A DNA stretch of 64,000 bases from Paralithodes platypus. Its lineage: Eukaryota > Arthropoda > Malacostraca > Decapoda > Lithodidae. Positions 13,501 through 25,200 of the stretch are shown here, piece after piece. Made by a program: the position numbers and the translations under genes. The notes beneath the pieces are model-generated. The model was given only the letters and a program-made list of their open reading frames with translations, had not been told where the DNA came from and made no database searches. The DNA lies in the NCBI GenBank assembly GCA_032716605.1, contig CM064572.1, forward strand, positions 43,920,703 to 43,984,702, read 5' to 3'. Numbering within the stretch: position 1 is the first letter of the stretch; each line of letters begins with the position of its first letter.

Positions 13501-16500
13501 GATGGATAGTGCGGAGGGAGATAATAGAGCAGCATGATGGATAGTGCGGAGGGAGATAATAGAGCATGATGGATAGTGCGGAGGGAGATAATAGAGCAGC
13601 ATGATGGATAGTGCGGAGGGAGATAATAGAGCAGCATGATGGATAGTGCGGAGGGAGATAATAGAGCAGCATGATGGATAGTGCGGAGGGAGATAATAGA
13701 GCAGCATGATGGATAGTGCGGAGGGAGATAATAGAGCAGCATGATGGATAGTGCGGAGGGAGATAATAGAGCAGCATGATGGATAGTGCGGAGGGAGATA
13801 ATAGAGCAGCATGATGGATAGTGCGGAGGGAGATAATAGAGCAGCATGATGGATAGTGCGGAGGGAGATAATAGAGCAGCATGATGGATAGTGCGGAGGG
13901 AGATAATAGAGCAGCATGATGGATAGTGCGGAGGGAGATAATAGAGCAGCATGATGGATAGTGCGGAGGGAGATAATAGAGCAGCATGATGGATAGTGCG
14001 GAGGGAGATAATAGAGCAGCATGATGGATAGTGCGGAGGGAGATAATAGAGCAGCATGATGGATAGTGCGGAGGGAGATAATAGAGCAGCATGATGGATA
14101 GTGCGGAGGGAGATAATAGAGCAGCATGATGGATAGTGCGGAGGGAGATAATAGAGCAGCATGATGGATAGTGCGGAGGGAGATAATAGAGCAGCATCAT
14201 GGATAGTGCGGAGGGAGATAATAGAGCAGCATGATGGATAGTGCGGAGGGAGATAATAGAGCAGCATGATGGATAGTGCGGAGGGAGATAATAGAGCAGC
14301 ATGATGGATAGTGCGGAGGGAGATAATAGAGCAGCATGATGGATAGTGCGGAGGGAGATAATAGAGCAGCATGATGGATAGTGCGGAGGGAGATAATAGA
14401 GCAGCATGATGGATAGTGCGGAGGGAGATAATAGAGCAGCATGATGGATAGTGCGGAGGGAGATAATAGAGCAGCATGATGGATAGTGCGGAGGGAGATA
14501 ATAGAGCAGCATGATGGATAGTGCGGAGGGAGATAATAGGCAGCATGATGGATAGTGCGGAGGGAGATAATAGAGCAGCATGATGGAAAGTGCGGAGGGA
14601 TATAATAGAGCAGCATGATGGATAGTGCGGAGGGAGATAATAGAGCAGCATGATGGATAGTGCGGAGGGAGATAATAGAGCAGCATGATGGATAGTGCGG
14701 AGGGAGATAATAGAGCAGCATGATGGATAGTGCGGAGGGAGATAATAGAGCAGCATGATGGATAGTGCGGAGGGAGATAATAGAGCAGCATGATGGATAG
14801 TGCGGAGGGAGATAATAGAGCAGCATGATGGATAGTGCGGAGGGAGATAATAGAGCAGCATGATGGATAGTGCGGAGGGAGATAATAGAGCAGCATGATG
14901 GATAGTGCGGAGGGAGATAATAGAGCAGCATGATGGATAGTGCGGAGGGAGATAATAGAGCAGCATGATGGATAGTGCGGAGGGAGATAATAGAGCAGCA
15001 TGATGGATAGTGCGGAGGGAGATAATAGAGCAGCATGATGGATAGTGCGGAGGGAGATAATAGAGCAGCATGATGGATAGTGCGGAGGGAGATAATAGAG
15101 CAGCATGATGGATAGTGCGGAGGGAGATAATAGAGCAGCATGATGGATAGTGCGGAGGGAGATAATAGAGCAGCATGATGGATAGTGCGGAGGGAGATAA
15201 TAGAGCAGCATGATGGATAGTGCGGAGGGAGATAATAGAGCAGCATGATGGATAGTGCGGAGGGAGATAATAGAGCAGCATGATGGATAGTGCGGAGGGA
15301 GATAATAGAGCAGCATGATGGATAGTGCGGAGGGAGATAATAGAGCAGCATGATGGATAGTGCGGAGGGAGATAATAGAGCAGCATGATGGATAGTGCGG
15401 AGGGAGATAATAGAGCAGCATGATGGATAGTGCGGAGGGAGATAATAGAGCAGCATGATGGATAGTGCGGAGGGAGATAATAGAGCAGCATGATGGATAG
15501 TGCGGAGGGAGATAATAGAGCAGCATGATGGATAGTGCGGAGGGAGATAATAGAGCAGCATGATGGATAGTGCGGAGGGAGATAATAGAGCAGCATGATG
15601 GATAGTGCGGAGGGAGATAATAGAGCAGCATGATGGATAGTGCGGAGGGAGATAATAGAGCAGCATGATGGATAGTGCGGAGGGAGATAATAGAGCAGCA
15701 TGATGGATAGTGCGGAGGGAGATAATAGAGCAGCATGATGGATAGTGCGGAGGGAGATAATAGAGCAGCATGATGGATAGTGCGGAGGGAGATAATAGAG
15801 CAGCATGATGGATAGTGCGGAGGGAGATAATAGAGCAGCATGATGGATAGTGCGGAGGGAGATAATAGAGCAGCATGATGGATAGTGCGGAGGGAGATAA
15901 TAGAGCAGCATGATGGATAGTGCGGAGGGAGATAATAGAGCAGCATGATGGATAGTGCGGAGGGAGATAATAGAGCAGCATGATGGATAGTGCGGAGGGA
16001 GATAATAGAGCAGCATGATGGATAGTGCGGAGGGAGATAATAGAGCAGCATGATGGATAGTGCGGAGGGAGATAATAGAGCAGCAATGATGGATAGTGCG
16101 GAGGGAGATAATAGAGCAGCATGATGGATAGTGCGGAGGGAGATAATAGAGCAGCATGATGGATAGTGCGGAGGGAGATAATAGAGCAGCATGATGGGTA
16201 GTGCGGAGGGAGATAATAGAGCAGCATGATGGATAGTGCGGAGGGAGATAATAGAGCAGCATGATGGATAGTGCGGAGGGAGATAATAGAGCAGCATGAT
16301 TGATAGTGCGGAGGGAGATAATAGAGCAGCATGATGGATAGTGCGGAGGGAGATAATAGAGCAGCATGATGGATAGTGCGGAGGGAGATAATAGAGCAGC
16401 ATGATGGATAGTGCGGAGGGAGATAATAGAGCAGCATGATGGATAGTGCGGAGGGAGATAATAGAGCAGCATGATGGATAGTGCGGAGGGAGATAATAGA

Positions 16501-19500
16501 GCAGCATGATGGATAGTGCGGAGGGAGATAATAGAGCAGCATGATGGATAGTGCGGAGGGAGATAATAGAGCAGCATGATGGATAGTGCGGAGGGAGATA
16601 ATAGAGCAGCATGATGGATAGTGCGGAGGGAGATAATAGAGCAGCATGATGGATAGTGCGGAGGGAGATAATAGAGCAGCATGATGGATAGTGCAGAGGG
16701 AGATAATAGAGCAGCATGATGGATAGTGCGGAGGGAGATAATAGAGCAGCATGATGGATAGTGCGGAGGGAGATAATAGAGCAGCATGATGGATTGTGCG
16801 GAGGGAGATAATAGAGCAGCATGATGGATAGTGCGGAGGGAGATAATAGAGCAGCATGATGGATAGTGCGGAGGGAGATAATAGAGCAGCATGATGGATA
16901 GTGCGGAGGGAGATAATAGAGCAGCATGATGGATAGTGCGGAGGGAGATAATAGAGCAGCATGATGGATAGTGCGGAGGGAGATAATAGAGCAGCATGAT
17001 GGATAGTGCGGAGGGAGATAATAGAGCAGCATGATGGATAGTGCGGAGGGAGATAATAGAGCAGCATGATGGATAGTGCGGAGGGAGATAATAGAGCAGC
17101 ATGATGGATAGTGCGGAGGGAGATAATAGAGCAGCATGATGGATAGTGCGGAGGGAGATAATAGAGCAGCATGATGGATAGTGCGGAGGGAGATAATAGA
17201 GCAGCATGATGGATAGTGCGGAGGGAGATAATAGAGCAGCATGATGGATAGTGCGGAGGGAGATAATAGAGCAGCATGATGGATAGTGCGGAGGGAGATA
17301 ATAGAGCAGCATGATGGATAGTGCGGAGGGAGATAATAGAGCAGCATGATGAGGAGTGCGGAGGGAGATAATAGAGCAGCATGATGGATAGTGCGGAGGG
17401 AGATAATAGAGCAGCATGATGGATAGTGCGGAGGGAGATAATAGAGCAGCATGATGGATAGTGCGGAGGGAGATAATAGAGCAGCATGATGGATAGTGCG
17501 GAGGGAGATAATAGAGCAGCATGATGGATAGTGCGGAGGGAGATAATAGAGCAGCATGATGGATAGTGCGGAGGGAGATAATAGAGCAGCATGATGGATA
17601 GTGCGGAGGGAGATAATAGAGCAGCATGATGGATAGTGCGGAGGGAGATAATAGAGCAGCATGATGGATAGTGCGGAGGGAGATAATAGAGCAGCATGAT
17701 GGATAGTGCGGAGGGAGATAATAGAGCAGCATGATGGATAGTGCGGAGGGAGATAATAGAGCAGCATGATGGATAGTGGCGGAGGGAGATAATAGAGCAG
17801 CATGATGGATAGTGCGGAGGGAGATAATAGAGCAGCATGATGGATAGTGCGGAGGGAGATAATAGAGCAGCATGATGGATAGTGCGGAGGGAGATAATAG
17901 AGCAGCATGATGGATAGTGCGGAGGGAGATAATAGAGCAGCATGATGGATAGTGCGGAGGGAGATAATAGAGCAGCATGATGGATAGTGCGGAGGGAGAT
18001 AATAGAGTAGCATGATGGATAGTGCGGAGGGAGATAATAGAGCAGCATGATGGATAGTGCGGAGGGAGATAATAGAGCAGCATGATGGATAGTGCGGAGG
18101 GAGATAATAGAGCAGCATGATGGATAGTGCGGAGGGAGATAATAGAGCAGCATGATGGATAGTGCGGAGGGAGATAATAGAGCAGCATGATGGATAGTGC
18201 GGAGGGAGATAATAGAGCAGCATGATGGATAGTGCGGAGGGAGATAATAGAGCAGCATGATGGATAGTGCGGAGTGAGATAATAGAGCAGCATGATGGAT
18301 AGTGCGGAGGGAGATAATAGAGCAGCATGATGGATAGTGCGGAGGGAGATAATAGAGCAGCATGATGGATAGTGCGGAGGGAGATAATAGAGCAGCATGA
18401 TGGATAGTGCGGAGGGAGATAATAGAGCAGCATGATGGATAGTGCGGAGGGAGATAATAGAGCAGCATGATGGATAGTGCGGAGGGAGATAATAGAGCAG
18501 CATGATGGATAGTGCGGAGGGAGATAATAGAGCAGCATGATGGATAGTGCGGAGGGAGATAATAGAGCAGCATGATGGATAGTGCGGAGGGAGATAATAG
18601 AGCAGCATGATGGATAGTGCGGAGGGAGATAATAGAGCAGCATGATGGATAGTGCGGAGGGAGATAATAGAGCAGCATGATGGATAGTGCGGAGGGAGAT
18701 AATAGAGCAGCATGATGGATAGTGCGGAGGGAGATAATAGAGCAGCATGATGGATAGTGCGGAGGGAGATAATAGAGCAGCATGATGATTAGTGCGGAGG
18801 GAGATAATAGAGCAGCATGATGGATAGTGCGGAGGGAGATAATAGAGCAGCATGATGGATAGTGCGGAGGGAGATAATAGAGCAGCATGATGGATAGTGC
18901 GGAGGATGATAATAGAGCAGCATGATGGATAGTGCGGAGGGAGATAATAGAGCAGCATGATGGATAGTGCGGAGGGAGATAATAGAGCAGCATGATGGAT
19001 AGTGCGGAGGGAGATAATAGAGCAGCATGATGGATAGTGCGGAGGGAGATAATAGAGCAGCATGATGGATAGTGCGGAGGGAGATAATAGAGCAGCATGA
19101 TGGATAGTGCGGAGGGAGATAATAGAGCAGCATGATGGATAGTGCGGAGGGAGATAATAGAGCAGCATGATGGATAGTGCGGAGGGAGATAATAGAGCAG
19201 CATGATGGATAGTGCGGAGGGAGATAATAGAGCAGCATGATGGATAGTGCGGAGGGAGAAAATAGAGCAGCATGATGGATAGTGCGGAGGGAGATAATAG
19301 AGCAGCATGATGGATAGTGCGGAGGGAGATAATAGAGCAGCATGATGGATAGTGCGGAGGGAGATAATAGAGCAGCATGATGGATAGTGCGGAGGGAGAT
19401 AATAGAGCAGCATGATGGATAGTGCGGAGGGAGGTAATAGAGCAGCATGATGGATAGTGCGGAGGGAGATAATAGAGCAGCATGATGGATAGTGCGGAGG

Positions 19501-20940
19501 GAGATAATAGAGCAGCATGATGGATAGTGCGGAGGGAGATAATAGAGCAGCATGATGGATAGTGCGGAGGGAGATAATAGAGCAGCAATGATGGATAGTG
19601 CGGAGGGAGATAATAGAGCACGCATGATGGAGAGTGCGGAGGGAGATAATAGAGCAGCATGATGGATAGTGCGGAGGGAGATAATAGAGCAGCATGATGG
19701 ATAGTGCGGAGGGAGATAATAGAGCAGCATGATGGATATTGCGGAGGGAGATAATAGAGCAGCATGATGGATAGTGCGGAGGGTGATAATAGAGCAGCAT
19801 GATGGATAGTGCGGAGGGAGATAATAGAGCAGCATGATGGATAGTGCGTAGGGAAGATATAATAGCAGCATGATGGATAGTGCGGAGGGACATAATAGGG
19901 CAGCATGATGGATTGTGCGGAGGTGATAATAGAGCAGCATCATGGATGGTGCGGAGGGAGATCATAGAGCAGCATGATGCCTAGCGCGGAGGGAGAATAA
20001 TAGAGCAGCATGTGGATAGTGCGGAGGGACATAATAGAGCACCATGATGGATCGTGCGGAGGGAGATAATAGAGCAGCATGATGGATAGTGCGGAGGGAG
20101 ATAATAGAGCAGCATGATGGATAGTGCGGAGGGAGATAATAGAGCAGCATGATGGATAGTGCGGAGGGAGATAATGAGCAGCATGATGGAGTGCGGAGGG
20201 AGATAATAGAGCAGCATGATGGATAGTGCGGAGGGAGATAATAGAGCAGCATGATGGATAGTGCGGAGGGTGATAATAGAGCAGCATGCTGGATATTGCG
20301 GAGGGAGATAATAGAGCCAGAACATGATTGGATAGTGCGAGAGGGAGATTAAATAGGCAGCCGCATGATGGCATAGTGACGGAGGGAGATAAATAGAGCA
20401 GCATGATGGATAGTGCGGAGGGAGATAATAGAGCAGCATGATGAGATAGATGCGGAGGGAGATAATAGAGCAGCATGATGGGTAAGTGCGGAGAGGAGAT
20501 ATAGAGTCAGCATGATGGATAGTCGCGGAGGGTAGATAATCAGAGCATCATGACTGGATAGTTCGGAGGGAGATAATTCGCAGCATGAATGGATATTGCG
20601 AGGGAGATAATAGAGCAGCATGATGGATAGTGCGGAGGGAGATAATAGCGCAGCATGATGGATAGTGTGGGATAGAGCATGAGGATAGTGCGGAGGGAGA
20701 TAATAGAGCAGCATGATGGATAGTGCGGAGGGAGATAATAGAGCAGCTGATGGATAGTGCGGAGGGAGATAATCGCATAGTGCAGATAATAGAGCATCAT
20801 GATGGATAGTGCGGATGGAGATAATAGCTGATGGATAGTGCTGGCACCATGATGGATAGTGCGGAGGGAGATATAGAGCATCATGATGGATAGTGCGGAG
20901 GGAGATAATGAGCATCATCATGGATAGTGCGGAGTAGATA
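4525..20940. repeat. 35-bp satellite array, main block (about 469 copies)
   Basis: The same monomer and phase as the left block, so the two are one array split by the LINE. From 4525 to about 19840 the copies are highly homogeneous. Recurrent minor variants include 'gcagcatcatgg' (near 5602, 7976, 13358, 14195), single-base deletions and truncated units. From about 19840 to 20940 the array becomes increasingly disordered, with many 1-2-base insertions and deletions. The longest stop-free minus-strand frame spans 4523-19906 (5127 codons), and two other minus frames are open over many kilobases. I treat all of these as satellite translation, not genes. Confidence 0.98.
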
Positions 20941-20986
20941 TAGAGCTGTTAGTTGGAGAAAATAGGATGTGACAGTAAGGTTTTGT

Positions 20987-21308
20987 TTAAGGGGAGATTC
21001 TTAGTTTTTTCCCTAGAACCTCCCATCAATCTTAAAATTATACCTTCTTTGAGCCCCTTTTCAAGATAATTGTAAATGTCTCGGCAAAAAATGTCCGCGG
21101 CCCGCCAAAAGTGGCCAGGGTTCCTCTTAAATCACAGGTGTCGCTAATCCGCTCTTCAGGAAACCAATCGAAACCTAGATGGCACCAAAGTTCTTAAAAT
21201 TCGCCAACCTAATGGGTGAACGGCTTAAAAACTTAAAAGCAACGGGGATACACATGAGGAGAATGAGGGTCAAGAAAAATATCCCTCAAGTGGGAAATCT
21301 CCCCTTAA
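20987..21308 (+). mobile_element. TTAA miniature element, family 1 variant, right of the 35-bp satellite
   Basis: About 322 bp from ttaaggggagattc (20987) to aaatctccccttaa (ending 21308), so termini and TTAA flanks are both preserved. The interior has diverged family-1 blocks, 'ccctagaacctccc' and 'aattcgccaacctaatgggtg', and the variant right end 'ccctcaagtgggaaat' that is also used by copy K (55012-55347) and, reversed, by copy B. It lies 46 bp beyond the last satellite bases, in the opposite orientation to copy B at the other edge of the array. Confidence 0.75.
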
Positions 21309-21399
21309 GGCCCATATTCGGAGTCAAACTACATATTAGCATAATGCCTGAGAGATGGATACCTTAGTACATACAACCCATTGTCAATAGGGTTTTACT

Positions 21400-21631
21400 T
21401 TATCGTAACCCATTTCCCCCCACCATTACGTAATTGGCCATATCAATATTCTGGTTACCATTTAACGATTTTCTATAGTTTTATAATCTACATCTACGAA
21501 TCAAATGGGTAAATACGATCTCATAAAACATCGCTTACTACCATATTGGTCCTTCTTAAACTTCATAGAGCGTCACATTATAAGCCAGAAAGTACAAGTA
21601 ACAAAGCGTCATGGTTGTTGAAAGGGGTTAA
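21400..21631. mobile_element. TTAA miniature element, family 2 (diverged)
   Basis: The left end is degraded ('acccatttccccccaccatta', about 21405). The interior has 'attctggttaccatttaacgatttt' and 'caaatgggtaaatacgat'. The right end is 'gcgtcatggttgttgaaaggggttaa'. The same blocks occur at 45845-45957, 50272-50838 and 55346-55494. Termini of the form TTAACCC(C)TT... are like those of piggyBac-type elements, and TTAA is the target. It has no coding capacity. It shares its right TTAA (21628-21631) with the next element. Confidence 0.6.
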
Positions 21632-22027
21632 GGGGGGTGACCTGCTTTTATTATTGTTCTCGCTTTTTCTCCTCTTCTCCTGGCTTGTATCCATTCGGCC
21701 CCGATGCAGCCAACTATTTTAAGAACGTTTTATATACCCCATCTATGTGTCGATTTCTTCCTGGGGGCGAGCGATAGCGAGCCAGCATTATATGAAGAAA
21801 TCCGGCTTCGCCGGAGAAGTTTTTTCTACCGAAAAATCTACAAATTTTAGACCTTCTGTCAAAAACATTTAAACATATGCTGGCCTCGCCTACCGCTCAA
21901 CCAGTAAAAAAGTGACACCTGGATGGGGATAAACGTCTAAAAACAGAAGGCGGAATGGGGCCGAATGGATTACAAGCCAGATAAATATAGAAAAGTAGAG
22001 AACAAAAAGCCCGGTCACCTCCGGTTA
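21628..22027. mobile_element. Fold-back TTAA element with long inverted ends
   Basis: It opens with ttaaggggggtgacctgc and closes with 'ggtcacctccggtta'. Subterminal blocks are also inverted: 'cttgtatccattcggcccc' near 21686 against 'ggggccgaatggattacaag' near 21957. The middle contains the family-1 motifs 'ggcgagcgatagcgagcc' and 'ccggcttcgccgg'. It is non-coding. I infer a diverged fold-back relative of family 1. Confidence 0.6.
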
Positions 22028-22140
22028 GATACCTTGACTCTATTGGACAAAGGAAAACGTTAAACAGTAGAAACGTTAACCCCTTCCAGTACCGGTGACA
22101 CGTTGTATATTTAATTTAAACTTTAACCCTTCCAGTACCG
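22028..22140. other. Sequence before the gap, with two TTAACCC starts
   Basis: This contains 'gttaaccccttccagtaccgg' starting near 22075 and a second 'ttaacccttccagtaccg' at about 22123-22140 that is cut by the gap. Both look like family-2-type element ends. I see nothing else. Confidence 0.4.
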
Positions 22141-22240
22141 NNNNNNNNNNNNNNNNNNNNNNNNNNNNNNNNNNNNNNNNNNNNNNNNNNNNNNNNNNNN
22201 NNNNNNNNNNNNNNNNNNNNNNNNNNNNNNNNNNNNNNNN
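22141..22240. other. Assembly gap (100 N)
   Basis: Exactly 100 unresolved bases, a conventional placeholder length. The 147-bp satellite begins at the first resolved base after it, so the left end of that array, and hence its true length, is unknown. Confidence 0.99.
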
Positions 22241-25200
22241 AATATTGTGACCTCCATACCGGTCAGACCTTACATAGCAAGCTAATGATATTATGGCTCC
22301 AGACCCTATCCACAACCCTCAACACAATCCACTATTAATATAACGAGTACCTGGTGTACCATAGCCGGTACAGTGTACCCCTATGTCAATATTGTGACCT
22401 CCATACCGGTCAGACCTTACATAGCAAGCTAATGATATTGTGGCTCCAGACCCTATCCACAACCCTCAACACAATCCACTATTAATATAACGAGTACCTG
22501 GTGTACCATAGCCGGTACAGTGTACCCCTATGTCAATATTGTGACCTCCATACCGGTCAGACCTTACATAGCAAGCTAATGATATTGTGGCTCCAGACCC
22601 TATCCACAACCCTCAACACAATCCACTATTAATATAACGAGTACCTGGTGTACCATAGCCGGTACAGTGTACCCCTATGTCAATATTGTGACCTCCATAC
22701 CGGTCAGACCTTACATAGCAAGCTAATGATATTGTGGCTCCAGACCCTATCCACAACCCTCAACACAATCCACTATTAATATAACGAGTACCTGGTGTAC
22801 CATAGCCGGTACAGTGTACCCCTATGTCAATATTGTGACCTCCATACCGGTCAGACCTTACATAGCAAGCTAATGATATTGTGGCTCCAGACCCTATCCA
22901 CAACCCTCAACACAATCCACTATTAATATAACGAGTACCTGGTGTACCATAGCCGGTACAGTGTACCCCTATGTCAATATTGTGACCTCCATACCGGTCA
23001 GACCTTACATAGCAAGCTAATGATATTGTGGCTCCAGACCCTATCCACAACCCTCAACACAATCCACTATTAATATAACGAGTACCTGGTGTACCATAGC
23101 CGGTACAGTGTACCCCTATGTCAATATTGTGAGCTCCATACCGGTCAGACCTTACATAGCAAGCTAATGATATTACGGCTCCTGACCCTATCGACAACCC
23201 TCAACACAATCCACTATTAATATAACGAGTACCTGGTGTACCATAGCCGGTACAGTGTACCCCTATGTCAATATTGTGACCTCCATACCGGTCAGACCTT
23301 ACATAGCAAGCTAATGATATTGTGGCTCCAGACCCTATCCACAACCCTCAACACAATCCACTATTAATATAACGAGTACCTGGTGTACCATAGCCGGTAC
23401 AGTGTACCCCTATGTCAATATTGTGACCTCCATACCGGTCAGACCTTACATAGCAAGCTAATGATATTATGGCTCCAGACCCTATCCACAACCCTCAACA
23501 CAATCCACTATTAATATAACGAGTACCTGGTGTACCATAGCCGGTACAGTGTACCCCTATGTCAATATTGTGACCTCCATACCGGTCAGACCTTACATAG
23601 CAAGCTAATGATATTGTGGCTCCAGACCCTATCCACAACCCTCAACACAATCCACTATTAATATAACGAGTACCTGGTGTACCATAGCCGGTACAGTGTA
23701 CCCCTATGTCAATATTGTGACCTCCATACCGGTCAGACCTTACATAGCAAGCTAATGATATTGTGGCTCCAGACCCTATCCACAACCCTCAACACAATCC
23801 ACTATTAATATAACGAGTACCTGGTGTACCATAGCCGGTACAGTGTACCCCTATGTCAATATTGTGACCTCCATACCGGTCAGACCTTACATAGCAAGCT
23901 AATGATATTGTGGCTCCAGACCCTATCCACAACCCTCAACACAATCCACTATTAATATAACGAGTACCTGGTGTACCATAGCCGGTACAGTGTACCCCTA
24001 TGTCAATATTGTGACCTCCATACCGGTCAGACCTTACATAGCAAGCTAATGATATTATGGCTCCAGACCCTATCCACAACCCTCAACACAATCCACTATT
24101 AATATAACGAGTACCTGGTGTACCATAGCCGGTACAGTGTACCCCTATGTCAATATTGTGACCTCCATACCGGTCAGACCTTAGCAAGCTAATGATATTG
24201 TGGCTCCAGACCCTATCCACAACCCTCAACACAATCCACTATTAATATAACGAGTACCTGGTGTACCATAGCCGGTACAGTGTACCCCTATGTCAATATT
24301 GTGACCTCCATACCGGTCAGACCTTACATAGCAAGCTAATGATATTGTGGCTCCAGACCCTATCCACAACCCTCAACACAATCCACTATTAATATAACGA
24401 GTACCTGGTGTACCATAGCCGGTACAGTGTACCCCTATGTCAATATTGTGACCTCCATACCGGTCAGACCTTACATAGCAAGCTAATGATATTGTGGCTC
24501 CAGACCCTATCCACAACCCTCAACACAATCCACTATTAATATAACGAGTACCTGGTGTACCATAGCCGGTACAGTGTACCCCTATGTCAATATTGTGACC
24601 TCCATACCGGTCAGACCTTACATAGCAAGCTAATGATATTGTGGCTCCAGACCCTATCCACAACCCTCAACACAATCCACTATTAATATAACGAGTACCT
24701 GGTGTACCATAGCCGGTACAGTGTACCCCTATGTCAATATTGTGACCTCCATACCGGTCAGACCTTACATAGCAAGCTAATGATATTGTGGCTCCAGACC
24801 CTATCCACAACCCTCAACACAATCCACTATTAATATAACGAGTACCTGGTGTACCATAGCCGGTACAGTGTACCCCTATGTCAATATTGTGACCTCCATA
24901 CCGGTCAGACCTTACATAGCAAGCTAATGATATTGTGGCTCCAGACCCTATCCACAACCCTCAACACAATCCACTATTAATATAACGAGTACCTGGTGTA
25001 CCATAGCCGGTACAGTGTACCCCTATGTCAATATTGTGACCTCCATACCGGTCAGACCTTACATAGCAAGCTAATGATATTGTGGCTCCAGACCCTATCC
25101 ACAACCCTCAACACAATCCACTATTAATATAACGAGTACCTGGTGTACCATAGCCGGTACAGTGTACCCCTATGTCAATATTGTGACCTCCATACCGGTC

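Noticed and set aside
4507..19965. Giant open frames (up to 5127 codons) on the minus strand, encoding periodic MLLYYLPPHYPS-type peptides
   Set aside because: They follow from a 35-bp repeat whose minus strand has no stop triplet. All three frames are open, indels of any length are tolerated, and there is no start or splice context or recognisable domain.
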